NCBI RefSeq assembly: GCF_009789075.1
Contig: NZ_WNXQ01000003.1
Location: 248,001-312,000 of the forward strand
Direction: 5' to 3'
Source of the DNA: Pseudooceanicola pacificus
Lineage (GTDB): Bacteria > Pseudomonadota > Alphaproteobacteria > Rhodobacterales > Rhodobacteraceae
DNA: 64,000 nt
Each line of letters begins with the position of its first letter. The first letter of the stretch is position 1. This document shows, in pieces, positions 1-8,265 of the stretch. The translations under genes were made by a program, and so were the position numbers. The notes under the pieces were generated by a model. The model did no database searches, was not told the DNA's origin, and saw only the letters and a list, made by a program, of their open reading frames with translations.

Positions 1-865
1 GGCTGCGGTCGTCGGTCAGGCCCCAGCCGGCATAGAACGGCTGGCCGAAGATGCGCGGACGGTGCCCGGCGAGGATCGCCTCGAACCCCAGTTGCGAGGT
101 CACCGCATAGACGGCCACCGCCCCCTCCATCAGCGCCCAGGGCGACACCGCGTCATCGCAGAGCGTGATCCGGCCCTGGGCGTCGTCGGGGCCGAAATAG
201 CCCGGGCGCAGGCTCTGGCGCGTTTCGGGATGGGTCTTGATGAGGATGCGCGCGCCGGGGTGATCCTCCTGCGCCCAGTACAGCATCTCACGAAAGGTAT
301 TCGCATCGGCCCCGCCCCATTTGACCGAGGCATCGCCGCGCGTCTGGTCGATCACCAGCACATAGCCGGGATCGGGCAGCGGGGTTTCGGGGTCGAAATC
401 GGAATATTTGCTCAGATGCGCCTCTTTCAGGCGGGCGATGCCGCCCCGGGCGCGGTTCAGCAGCGCCGAGTCATCCAGCGGGTGCCGCGCCAGCAGGGTC
501 TCTAGGTCCGAGGGCTGGCTGGCGTCGAAATGCACGCCGGTGCGGTCGATGGCCAGCCCGATCGGCGGCTCGCCCTTGCGGCCGGGATGCAGGGACCGCA
601 GGAATGCGTCCTCGATCCGGATCAGCCCGGCGCCGGTGGCCCGCGCGACCGCCTCGCCCCGGCTGGCATAGGGCGAGCGGCCCCAGACCGCGATCTCGTC
701 GCCCTTGCCCGGGCGGCCGATCACCAGGTCATAGCCCGCCAGCTTGAGGATGCGCCGGATGCGCCGCTGCCGCAGAAACCCCGCCGTCACATAGTAAAGC
801 CGCCGGGGAGAGTACCCCCCGGCGGCCCATTTGTCGTCCGGCAGTGCGTCGTCCGGACGTGTCAC
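1..865 (-). CDS. kpsC: Capsular polysaccharide beta-Kdo transferase KpsC (3' part missing)
   Basis: Open reading frame that enters from position 865 and runs off the left edge, so only the N-terminal ~288 residues are present. It carries family signatures: IDQTRGDAS with a following KWGGADA, then KTHPETR, then VTSQLGFEA and FGQPFYAGWGLT, the Capsule_synth pattern of KpsC/LipA. KpsC extends the poly-Kdo linker on lysophosphatidylglycerol that anchors group 2/3 capsules; it acts at the inner membrane. No in-frame ATG lies near the upstream stop, so I take the GTG at 865, which overlaps the stop region of the export lipoprotein gene (TGATGTG). It is the last readable gene of a kpsS-export-kpsC run. 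Function is inferred from family resemblance, which is strong. Confidence 0.85.
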   Translation of the reverse strand, partial: MTRPDDALPDDKWAAGGYSPRRLYYVTAGFLRQRRIRRILKLAGYDLVIGRPGKGDEIAVWGRSPYASRGEAVARATGAGLIRIEDAFLRSLHPGRKGEPPIGLAIDRTGVHFDASQPSDLETLLARHPLDDSALLNRARGGIARLKEAHLSKYSDFDPETPLPDPGYVLVIDQTRGDASVKWGGADANTFREMLYWAQEDHPGARILIKTHPETRQSLRPGYFGPDDAQGRITLCDDAVSPWALMEGAVAVYAVTSQLGFEAILAGHRPRIFGQPFYAGWGLTDDRS

Positions 866-866
866 A

Positions 867-2000
867 TCAGTTGCCGGCCAGCTGGTTCACGGCATTCACG
901 GTGCCAAGCGAACCGGTCAGGGCGGAAATCGTCTTGCTCCACTGGGTGAACGGCGCTTCGGTCACGTAGAGCGTATCGCCGTCGCGGATGACGAAATCGC
1001 GGGCCATGAACATGCCGTTCGGCTCGGTCAGGTTCAGCACGTAGACCAGGCGCTGATCGCCCACCAGATCGGTGCGGCCCAGCACGGAATTGGCGATCTC
1101 GGCCGGTTCGTTGCGGAAGACGAAGACGCCGGTCGGATCGGCCGAATTCGACTGCAGGCCGCCAACGGTGGCAATCGCCTCAAGCCCGCTGATCGTCTGG
1201 GATTCGAACTTCACGCGGGACTGGGCCCCGGTGGCGCCAAGCGCGGTGAAGGAGCGGGTGTCCTCTTCGATCAGGATCCGGTCGCCGCCGCGCAGGGCGA
1301 TGTCCATCTTGGGGTTCTCGTAGAGGTCCTGGAACCAGATCTTGGACCGGTGGCCGCCGCGGATCACGGTGATCTGGGCGATTTCCGGTTCGATGGTGAT
1401 GCCGCCGGCGCGGGCGATCATGGCCGAGAGCGTGCGCGTCGGGCGCTCGATGGCATAGACACCCTGGCCGCTGACCGACCCGATCAGCGAAACGGTCGAC
1501 CCGTCACCCGCCAGACGGCGCACCTGGACCTGCGGGTCCGGGGTCTGCTCTTCCAGCTTGTTCGAGATGATCCGGCGGATGGCCTCGGGCGAATTGCCCG
1601 CCGCCTTGATGCGGCCGGCATAGGGCACGAAGATGTAGCCCGACCCGTCGACCTGAACCTCGTCCAGCACGGTGGCATTGGTGCCCTCGGCGACCAGCAG
1701 GCCGTCATCGACGTTTTCCCAGATCGTCAGGCCCAGCGTGTCGCCCGGCGAGATCGTGTCGGAGCCAAGCTGCCCGGCATTGATGAAGCTGCTGGAAAAG
1801 CCGAGAGCGGGCACCACGGCGGTGGCCCGCGTCACACGGTCGTTCACGGACACGATGAATGCATCGCCTTCGCGCTGCACCGATCCGGCAAAGATTTCAC
1901 GCTTGTTGGGGCCCACGCGCGGCAATCCGCAAGAGGAAACCACGGCCACGATTGCCAATAGGGCGACGGATCTCGCCCACCCGGTTGCCTTGATTTTCAC
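867..2000 (-). CDS. Polysaccharide export outer-membrane lipoprotein (Wza/KpsD family)
   Basis: A 377-residue protein with a lipoprotein signal: basic start, hydrophobic stretch and VVSSC with Cys24 as the likely lipidated residue. A Poly_export domain follows (SPGDTLGLTIWENVDD, then DGSGYIFVPYAGRIKAAG) with SLBB-like segments after it. This family forms the outer-membrane channel through which capsule or exopolysaccharide leaves the cell. It lies between kpsS (98 bp upstream on the same strand) and kpsC, whose start overlaps its stop, so the three probably share one transcript. Location between two Kdo-transferase genes makes a KpsD/CtrA-like role in a group 2/3 capsule system more likely than a Wza-type one. 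The ABC exporter genes (kpsM/T/E) are not in view. Confidence 0.85.
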   Translation of the reverse strand: MKIKATGWARSVALLAIVAVVSSCGLPRVGPNKREIFAGSVQREGDAFIVSVNDRVTRATAVVPALGFSSSFINAGQLGSDTISPGDTLGLTIWENVDDGLLVAEGTNATVLDEVQVDGSGYIFVPYAGRIKAAGNSPEAIRRIISNKLEEQTPDPQVQVRRLAGDGSTVSLIGSVSGQGVYAIERPTRTLSAMIARAGGITIEPEIAQITVIRGGHRSKIWFQDLYENPKMDIALRGGDRILIEEDTRSFTALGATGAQSRVKFESQTISGLEAIATVGGLQSNSADPTGVFVFRNEPAEIANSVLGRTDLVGDQRLVYVLNLTEPNGMFMARDFVIRDGDTLYVTEAPFTQWSKTISALTGSLGTVNAVNQLAGN

Positions 2001-2097
2001 TGCTCGGTCTCCTCGACCTGTTATTGTTCTGCCTCGGAACTTTTCTGAAAACGTAGCGGAAACATGCTTTATTGGCCAGTCCCGCCGTCTGTCCGGG

Positions 2098-3390
2098 TCA
2101 GTTCACAAGCCGCAACTGTTGCCTTGGTGCCGCGGTTCCCGATTTCAAGGCGTCATAGGGATCCTCGGGGGCGAGCATCATGTCCACCACCAGCCGCAGC
2201 AGCTGACGCCGCGCGCGGGCCGAATAGAACCCCCCCGCGATCTGGCTGGTTTCCAGCAGGAAGCGCCGGTAATCCTGATAGGCCTTGCGGTCGGGCCGCG
2301 CCGCGCCCGAGAAGAATTCGGGCAGCGGCTGAGAGGAGACGAATTCCGGTTTGGCATAGACCGCATTGCCGAACACCTTGAGCGGAATGCCCCGGAACAG
2401 CACCTGCTGGGCGGCGGTGGAATTGACCGTCACCGCGCTGCGGGCATCGGAAAGCAGCTGTGCCAGCTTGCCGCCGCGCACGTAATGCACCCGGCCCGTC
2501 ACATTGTATTCGCGTGCGAGGCGCCGAATTTCGCGGCGCAGCGGGACGCGGCCGTCCTCCAGCGGATGGGCCTTGAACACCAGGTGGTGATGCTGCGGCG
2601 CGCCCTCGACAAAGCCGCGGATCACCAGTTCCAGGAATTCCGGCATGGTGTCGAAGGGCGAATGCATCTGGAACGAGCTGTCGTGTTCCAGCTGCAGCAG
2701 CGCCAGATGATAGGGAAAGCCGCCATAACGAATGCGCCAGGTCGACAGGTAGCGGTCGATGGCGGTCAGGGGCATCAGCAGCAGGCGCTTGATGTAGAGC
2801 TGGAATTCCTTGGTCACCGTCAGCGCCCGGTGCGGGCGGAAGTTGCGGTACTTGCCGTTCCTGAGCAGCACGAACCAGTGATAGAGCGCGCCGTAGAAGA
2901 TATGGTGCCGCATGTCGCCCCAGCGGGCCGGGGGCAGGGGCGTGTCCATGTCCGAATGTTCCAGCGCCGCGCGCATCTCGTCCACCGACATGGTCATCAG
3001 GCGCGAATTGCCGTTCGATCCGCCGCGTTCGTATGTCACCCAGTAGGGGCGCATATAGCCTTCCTCGAAGACATGCACGGTGATGCCGCGCCCCTTGGCG
3101 ATGGCCACGGCGATGGCATGGATGAACCGGGTGTCGCCATAGAGGACAAGGTCGGTGACCTTCTTGTCGCGCAGGATGGCGGAAAACGCCTCGGGCCAGT
3201 CCTCGGACCGGCCACGATAGGGAATGTAGCTGTCGCGGTCGAACCAGAAGGCCTGGTCGCCCGCATTGAAGCCGACGCGCCAGATATCCGCCCCAGCCAG
3301 CCGCAGCATGCGGCCCAGGCGGTGGAAGAACGGGCCATGCGGTCCCTGGAGGAACAGAAAGACCCGTTTTTTTCCTGCAACTGCTGACAT
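2098..3390 (-). CDS. kpsS: Capsular polysaccharide export protein KpsS (Kdo transferase)
   Basis: A 430-residue Capsule_synth family protein. The start FLFLQGPHGPFFHRLGRML is the typical KpsS/LipB opening; further on come VFKAHPLEDGR and TVNSTAAQQVLFRGIP, matching the second nucleotide-sugar-binding half of the fold. KpsS adds the first beta-Kdo to lysophosphatidylglycerol, giving the primer that KpsC extends. It is the first gene of the kps run and is divergent from the riboflavin synthase gene across a 157-bp gap. The bases ahead of the ATG at 3390 are AT-rich (GAATAAAGTATTGTC), without a clear Shine-Dalgarno. Kps transferases are known from group 2 capsules; that this strain makes such a capsule is inference. 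Confidence 0.85.
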   Translation of the reverse strand: MSAVAGKKRVFLFLQGPHGPFFHRLGRMLRLAGADIWRVGFNAGDQAFWFDRDSYIPYRGRSEDWPEAFSAILRDKKVTDLVLYGDTRFIHAIAVAIAKGRGITVHVFEEGYMRPYWVTYERGGSNGNSRLMTMSVDEMRAALEHSDMDTPLPPARWGDMRHHIFYGALYHWFVLLRNGKYRNFRPHRALTVTKEFQLYIKRLLLMPLTAIDRYLSTWRIRYGGFPYHLALLQLEHDSSFQMHSPFDTMPEFLELVIRGFVEGAPQHHHLVFKAHPLEDGRVPLRREIRRLAREYNVTGRVHYVRGGKLAQLLSDARSAVTVNSTAAQQVLFRGIPLKVFGNAVYAKPEFVSSQPLPEFFSGAARPDRKAYQDYRRFLLETSQIAGGFYSARARRQLLRLVVDMMLAPEDPYDALKSGTAAPRQQLRLVN

Positions 3391-3547
3391 GACAATACTT
3401 TATTCCATTGGGCTTGGCTCTGGAATAGCCTCGCGCGGGGGCAAAAATGTGTCCATTTCCGGGTCATTGTCGACGTCTGCCCCCTGCGTCCGGGCCTTGT
3501 CATGCCCTGGGGCAGCGGCTAGGTCGAAAGCTGAAGGAGACCTGCCC

Positions 3548-4138
3548 ATGTTCACCGGAATCATCACCGATGTCGGCACCATCCGCGAGACCGAGCAGCG
3601 CGGCGACCTGCGCGCCCGGATCGGCACGGCCTATGACACCGACGGTATCGACCTTGGCGCCTCGATCTGCTGCGACGGTGTCTGCCTGACGGTGATCGAG
3701 ACCGGCCCCGACTGGTTCGATGTCGAGATCTCGGCCGAGACGCTGAGCAAGACCAACCTCGACAGCTGGGCGCAGGGCCGGCGGGTGAACCTGGAACGCG
3801 CGCTCAGGGTCGGGGACGAACTGGGCGGGCATATCGTGTCGGGCCATGTCGACGGCATGGCCGAGCTGATCTCGCTCAGCGACGAGGGCGACAGCACCCG
3901 CGCCCTGTTCCGCGCGCCCGAGGATCTGGCGCGGTTCATCGCGCCCAAGGGCTCCATCGCGCTGAACGGCACCTCGCTGACGGTGAACGAGGTGCAGGGC
4001 GCGGTCTTTGGCGTGAACATGATCCCGCATACCAAGTCGGTGACGACCTGGGGCGGGGTCAAGGTCGGCGACATGATCAACCTCGAGGTCGACACCATGG
4101 CGCGCTACGTCGCCCGCCTGCAGGATTACCAGGGCTGA
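3548..4138 (+). CDS. ribE: Riboflavin synthase (alpha subunit)
   Basis: 196 residues beginning MFTGIITDVG, the invariant start of riboflavin synthase, followed by two tandem lumazine-binding barrels; the second starts near GHIVSGHVDGM. The enzyme dismutates two 6,7-dimethyl-8-ribityllumazine molecules into riboflavin plus the pyrimidinedione that ribB/ribH reuse. The frame is open further upstream, but the ATG at 3548 is fixed by the conserved N-terminus and by an AAGGAG ribosome-binding site 8 bases before it. I looked for an FMN riboswitch in the 157 bp upstream and did not see the conserved core. The next gene starts 3 bases after its stop. E. coli naming would call it ribC. Confidence 0.95.
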   Translation: MFTGIITDVGTIRETEQRGDLRARIGTAYDTDGIDLGASICCDGVCLTVIETGPDWFDVEISAETLSKTNLDSWAQGRRVNLERALRVGDELGGHIVSGHVDGMAELISLSDEGDSTRALFRAPEDLARFIAPKGSIALNGTSLTVNEVQGAVFGVNMIPHTKSVTTWGGVKVGDMINLEVDTMARYVARLQDYQG

Positions 4139-4141
4139 GCC

Positions 4142-4753
4142 ATGAGCGCCGACCGGGGTGACGCGCCGCCTCTGCCGGGGCCGGGCCACAACCTCGGGCC
4201 CTCGATGGACGATGGCCGCGCCTGGCGCGTGCACGCCTGGAGCAAGGCCAGAGCCGCCCGCCCCGAGGCCCGCCTGCCGGTGGAGATCGTGCGCATGCGC
4301 AAACGCCGGGCGGCCGAGCTGGGGCTGGATTACCGCACCTATGCCTCGGTCCGCAGCTATTCGGGGCGCGATATCTCGGGCCTGCTGTTCTCGTCCAACG
4401 CGCTTGGCCTCTTTGCCACGCACCAGCGCCTGCCCGATGCGGTGGCCGACCGGCTGCGCGCCCTGCACCAGTGCCGCCGCATCGCCCTGCTGCATCCGCC
4501 GCTCGACCCCGTCGCCCTGGCGGACCGGCTGGAGTCGCTGGACCGTCTCTACCGCGCGCCGCGCCTGCTGGGCAGCTGGCCCGCCATGCGCGACGCCATG
4601 GCCCGGGTGCAGGACGGGCTGCCCGCCGCCGCGCTGGTGCTGATCGGCGCCGCGCCGCTGGAACGGGACTGGGCCGGGGCGGGGCGGTTGGGCGGCTACC
4701 TGGACGCGGCGCGCTATTTCGGCGCGCATCCCGGCCTGCTCTCCGGCGCGTAA
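4142..4753 (+). CDS. Conserved hypothetical protein co-transcribed with riboflavin synthase
   Basis: 203 residues, not recognised. It starts three bases after the riboflavin synthase stop, so is almost certainly translated from the same mRNA. The N-terminal part carries PGPGHNLGP, a GHN-x-GP type motif I have seen near the start of various alphaproteobacterial hypothetical proteins. A basic stretch (VEIVRMRKRRAAELGLDYRTY) follows, then an alpha-helical, Leu/Arg/Ala-rich C-terminal half. No signal peptide or membrane segment is seen. The basic patch could mean nucleic-acid contact, but no catalytic motif is visible and no role in flavin metabolism can be claimed. Confidence 0.75.
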   Translation: MSADRGDAPPLPGPGHNLGPSMDDGRAWRVHAWSKARAARPEARLPVEIVRMRKRRAAELGLDYRTYASVRSYSGRDISGLLFSSNALGLFATHQRLPDAVADRLRALHQCRRIALLHPPLDPVALADRLESLDRLYRAPRLLGSWPAMRDAMARVQDGLPAAALVLIGAAPLERDWAGAGRLGGYLDAARYFGAHPGLLSGA

Positions 4754-4821
4754 CACATTCAATTTTCGTTTTGCGTTCGCCTGTCGCGGCCCCTAGTCTT
4801 GGTCCGACCACGGAGGAGCCA

Positions 4822-5805
4822 ATGCCCAGACCGACCCTCGCCCCGACGCGCCGCGACATCCTGCGCCTTGCTGCCGCCGCGCCCGCCTTTGCCCTGCCGG
4901 CGCTGACCCGCCCGGCGCGGGCCGAACTGGGCCCGCCCGCCGCGGCCAATCCCGCGCATTTCCGCTTCACGCTGGGGGAGGCGCGGGTGACAATCGTCTC
5001 AGACGGCTATTTCACCGTGCCCGCCGCGGGCCTGGGCGTGAATGCCGACCCGGCCGAGGTGCAGGCCTTTCTCACCCGGCATTTCCTGCCGGCGGATCAG
5101 AGCTACAACCACACCAACCACGTGCTGATAGACACCGGCGAGGCGGTGATCCTGGTCGACGTCGGCTCTGGCGCGCGCTTCTTCGACACCGCCGGGCGGC
5201 TGCTCGCCAACCTTGAAACCGCCGGATATGCGGCCGGTGACATCACCCATGTGGTGATCACCCATGCCCATCCAGATCACCTCTGGGGCATTCGCGACGA
5301 TTTCGACGAACCCCTGTTCCCCGAGGCGCGCTATACCATCGGCGGCCGGGAAAAGGACTATTGGGAGCAGCCCGGCCTGGTCGACAGGGTCCCGCCCGAG
5401 GCGCAGCAGTTCGTGGCCGGGGCCGTCAACTCGATGGCGATCGAGGGGGTGGACTGGCAGCTTGCGGCCGAGGGGCACCAGCTTGCCCCGGGCGTGACGC
5501 TGATCGACACGCCGGGCCATACGCCGGGCCATATGAGCCTGCGGATCGAAAGCGGCGGGCAGGTGCTCTATGCCCTGGGCGATGCGATGACCCATGCCTG
5601 GCTGAACTTCGCCCGGCCCGACTGGTACAACGGCGTCGATACCGACGGGCCGCAGACGGTCGCCACCCGCCGCCGCCTGCTGGAAACCGCCGCGGCCGAA
5701 CGCGCGGCGGTGGTGGGCTACCACTTCCCGTTCCCCGGCGTCGGTCATGTGATGGCCGAGGGCGCGGCCTACCGCTTCGTCCCCGCGCTCTGGCAGTTCG
5801 ACTGA
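4822..5805 (+). CDS. Tat-exported metallo-beta-lactamase-fold hydrolase
   Basis: 327 residues from the ATG at 4822, chosen because GGAGGAG lies 6 bases upstream and the N-terminus becomes a twin-arginine signal (TRRDILRLAAAAPAF, cleavage after ARA). The metal-binding motif THAHPDHLWG (HxHxDH) sits near residue 145, a later metal ligand is in DTPGHTPGHMS, and the final His is in GYHFPFPG. This is a periplasmic zinc-dependent hydrolase of the MBL superfamily, close to the quinoprotein-relay/lactonase-like group; the substrate is unknown. It sits between riboflavin synthase and ribB on the same strand, but with 68 and 196 bp spacers, so being a riboflavin gene is doubtful. Confidence 0.85.
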   Translation: MPRPTLAPTRRDILRLAAAAPAFALPALTRPARAELGPPAAANPAHFRFTLGEARVTIVSDGYFTVPAAGLGVNADPAEVQAFLTRHFLPADQSYNHTNHVLIDTGEAVILVDVGSGARFFDTAGRLLANLETAGYAAGDITHVVITHAHPDHLWGIRDDFDEPLFPEARYTIGGREKDYWEQPGLVDRVPPEAQQFVAGAVNSMAIEGVDWQLAAEGHQLAPGVTLIDTPGHTPGHMSLRIESGGQVLYALGDAMTHAWLNFARPDWYNGVDTDGPQTVATRRRLLETAAAERAAVVGYHFPFPGVGHVMAEGAAYRFVPALWQFD

Positions 5806-6001
5806 CAGGGCGCGGCGGGACCAGCCCGCTGTCAGCGCACCGGCCAGTCGCAGCCCCGCCCCGGCGCGCGCCCCGATGCCCGCAGCCGCGCACAGCGGCT
5901 GTGCCCCGTTTCGCCCCCACATACGTCACGACCTGCCCGCCGGCTCTGGCAAAACGTCCGGCCATGGTCTATCTGCCAGACAAAGGACAAGGGACCCCGC
6001 C

Positions 6002-7138
6002 ATGCCGGACACCGCAACCTACGAAACCCCCGGACCCGTCGAACAGGACTGGAGCGACGCGATCTCCTCGGTCGAGGAGATCATCAACGACGCGCGCAAC
6101 GGCCGGATGTTCATCCTCGTCGACCACGAGGACCGCGAGAACGAGGGCGATCTTGTCATCCCCGCCCAGATGGCGACCCCCGATGCGATCAACTTCATGG
6201 CCATGCACGGCCGCGGCCTGATCTGCCTGTCGATGACCGGCACGCGGGTCGACCAGCTGGGCCTGCCGCTGATGGCCTCGCAGAATTCCAGCCGCCACGA
6301 GACCGCATTCACCGTCTCGATCGAGGCGCGCGACGGCGTGTCGACCGGCATTTCCGCCCATGACCGCGCGCGCACCGTCTCGGTTGCCATCGACGCGTCC
6401 AAGGGCGCGGCGGATATCGCGACCCCGGGCCATGTCTTTCCGCTGCGCGCCCGCGACGGCGGCGTGCTGGTGCGCGCCGGCCATACCGAGGCGGCGGTGG
6501 ATATCGCGCGCCTCGCGGGGCTGAACCCCTCGGGCGTGATCTGCGAGATCATGAACGAGGACGGCACCATGTCGCGGCTGCCGGAACTGGTGGCCTTTGC
6601 CCAGAAACACGGGTTGAAGATCGGCACGATCTCCGACCTGATCTCCTATCGCCGGCGGCACGACAACCTGGTGCGCGTGCGCGCCGAAGAGGTCGTGCAG
6701 TCCGAGTTCGGCGGCGAGTGGACCATGCGGGTCTATGCCGACGAGACCCAGGGCGCCGAGCATATCGTGCTGATCAAGGGCGACGTGGCCGGGGACGATC
6801 CGGTGCTGGTGCGGATGCACGCGCTCGACCCGCTCAAGGATATCGCGGGCCTCGGGCCCGAGGGGCGCGCCCATGAGTTCGCCGATGCGATGCATGCCAT
6901 CGCGGCCGAAGGGCGCGGCGTGCTGGTCCTGCTGCGCGACACGCAGATGCGGCTGGCGACCGGGGCCGAGGTCTCGCCCCAGGTGCTCAAGCAATATGGG
7001 CTGGGGGCGCAGATCCTGTCGTCGCTGGGCCTGCACAAGCTGGAACTGCTGACCAATTCGCCCCGCCCCTCGGTTGTGGGGCTCGATGCCTACGGGCTGG
7101 AAATTGTCGGCACCCGCCGGATCGAAAGGGCAGACTGA
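6002..7138 (+). CDS. ribB: 3,4-dihydroxy-2-butanone-4-phosphate synthase fused to a degenerate GTP cyclohydrolase II domain
   Basis: 378 residues. The N-terminal ~200 residues are a full RibB domain: VDHEDRENEGDLV holds the acidic metal/substrate residues, and HTEAAVDIARLAG is typical. It makes the four-carbon precursor of lumazine from ribulose 5-phosphate. The C-terminal ~170 residues align with GTP cyclohydrolase II, but the zinc and catalytic cysteines of the usual VHSECLTGD...RCDCG segment are gone; here the sequence reads VLVRMHALDPLKDIAGLG. The second half is therefore probably not a cyclohydrolase, as in the described RibBX-type proteins. ribH starts on the same TGATG as its stop. The start is the ATG at 6002 after AAAGGACAAGGGA. 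Confidence 0.92.
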   Translation: MPDTATYETPGPVEQDWSDAISSVEEIINDARNGRMFILVDHEDRENEGDLVIPAQMATPDAINFMAMHGRGLICLSMTGTRVDQLGLPLMASQNSSRHETAFTVSIEARDGVSTGISAHDRARTVSVAIDASKGAADIATPGHVFPLRARDGGVLVRAGHTEAAVDIARLAGLNPSGVICEIMNEDGTMSRLPELVAFAQKHGLKIGTISDLISYRRRHDNLVRVRAEEVVQSEFGGEWTMRVYADETQGAEHIVLIKGDVAGDDPVLVRMHALDPLKDIAGLGPEGRAHEFADAMHAIAAEGRGVLVLLRDTQMRLATGAEVSPQVLKQYGLGAQILSSLGLHKLELLTNSPRPSVVGLDAYGLEIVGTRRIERAD

Positions 7139-7695
7139 TGGCCGGGAACGAGCTGCATTACACCATGCCGCGCGGGGGGTTCGACACGCCCGCCAAGGCG
7201 CTGATCGTCGTCGCGCCCTATTACCGCGATATCGCGGATGAGCTGATCGCCGGTGCCCGGGCCGAGATCGAGGCCTGGGGCGCAAGCCACGACCTGGTCG
7301 AGGTGCCCGGCGCGCTGGAGGTGCCGACCGCCATCGCCATGGCCGGGCGCATGTCGAATTTCGACGCCTATGTCGCGCTTGGCTGCGTCATCCGGGGCGA
7401 GACCACGCATTACGAGACCGTCTGCAACGATTCGAGCCGGGGCATCACCCTGCTGGGGCTGCAGGGCTTCTGTATCGGCAACGGCATCCTCACCGTCGAG
7501 AACCGCGACCAGGCCCTGGCCCGGGCCCGGGTGGCCGAGCAGAACAAGGGCGGCGGTGCCGCCGCTGCGGCCTTGCATCTTCTCGCGCTCTCGCGCAAAT
7601 GGGGCGCGCCGCGCAAGGGGGTGGGATTCCGCTCGCCCGCCTCTCTGGGAGAGGATACCGTGATCGCGGCGGCTGATATGGATCCCTGGACCTGA
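7138..7695 (+). CDS. ribH: 6,7-dimethyl-8-ribityllumazine synthase
   Basis: 185 residues. It condenses the ribB product with 5-amino-6-ribitylaminouracil to lumazine, the substrate of riboflavin synthase. Typical motifs: VEVPGALEVPTAI (phosphate-binding loop), LGCVIRGETTHYETV with the catalytic His, and ENRDQALARA near the C-terminus. The C-terminal ~25 residues (GVGFRSPASLGEDTV onward) extend beyond many homologues. It overlaps ribB by one base (TGATG) and is overlapped by nusB in the same way, so translation of the three genes is probably coupled. Confidence 0.95.
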   Translation: MAGNELHYTMPRGGFDTPAKALIVVAPYYRDIADELIAGARAEIEAWGASHDLVEVPGALEVPTAIAMAGRMSNFDAYVALGCVIRGETTHYETVCNDSSRGITLLGLQGFCIGNGILTVENRDQALARARVAEQNKGGGAAAAALHLLALSRKWGAPRKGVGFRSPASLGEDTVIAAADMDPWT

Positions 7696-8177
7696 TGACC
7701 TCTGCCCCCGCGCCCCTTTCCGGCAACCAGAAACGCAAGATGCGCAGCGCCGCGCGTCTTTATGCCGTGCAGGCGCTGTTCCAGATGGAGGCCGCCGGCC
7801 AGACTGTCGAGCGCGTGTGCAACGAGTTCGAGGATCACCGTTTCGGTGCCGTATACGATGGCGACGAGATGGCCGAGGGCGACGTGACCCTGTTCCGCAA
7901 GATCATGCGGGACGCGGTGAACTGGCAGGCCAAGATCGACCAGATGACCGACCGGGCGCTGGTGGCGAAATGGCCGATCGCCCGGATCGACCCGACCCTG
8001 CGCGCGCTGTTCCGCGCCGCCGGGGCCGAGATGGTCGAGGGTGACGCCCCGCCCAAGGTGGTGATCGTCGAATATGTCGATGTGGCCAAGGCCTTCTACC
8101 CTGAGGGCAAGGAATCGAAATTCGTCAACGCCGTGCTTGACCACATGGCCCGCGAGGCACGCCCCGAGGCGTTCTGA
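7695..8177 (+). CDS. nusB: Transcription antitermination factor NusB
   Basis: 160 residues of the all-helical NusB family: RSAARLYAVQALFQME at the start, the central AKWPIARIDPTLRALFRAA, and VVIVEYVDVAKAFYPEGKESKFVNAVLD at the end. NusB binds boxA RNA with NusE (S10) and supports antitermination at rRNA operons. It follows ribH through a TGATG overlap; the ribH-nusB pairing is a widespread bacterial arrangement. The stop at 8175-8177 is about 90 bp ahead of the 49-bp tandem repeat, and no classical terminator is seen in between. Confidence 0.95.
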   Translation: MTSAPAPLSGNQKRKMRSAARLYAVQALFQMEAAGQTVERVCNEFEDHRFGAVYDGDEMAEGDVTLFRKIMRDAVNWQAKIDQMTDRALVAKWPIARIDPTLRALFRAAGAEMVEGDAPPKVVIVEYVDVAKAFYPEGKESKFVNAVLDHMAREARPEAF

Positions 8178-8265
8178 GCGGTCGCGACGCCGGGCCGTCG
8201 CGCCGAAGTTGCCAGCCCCGGGCCAGTGGCTGTGAGGACAAGACCCGCCACCGCTGCCGCCCACG

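Noticed and set aside
3391..3547. FMN riboswitch ahead of riboflavin synthase
   Set aside because: The conserved RFN core is not seen here, nor in 5806-6001 ahead of ribB.
5876..6001. Longer N-terminus for RibB
   Set aside because: The frame is open upstream, but the family N-terminus and the ribosome-binding site favour the ATG at 6002.
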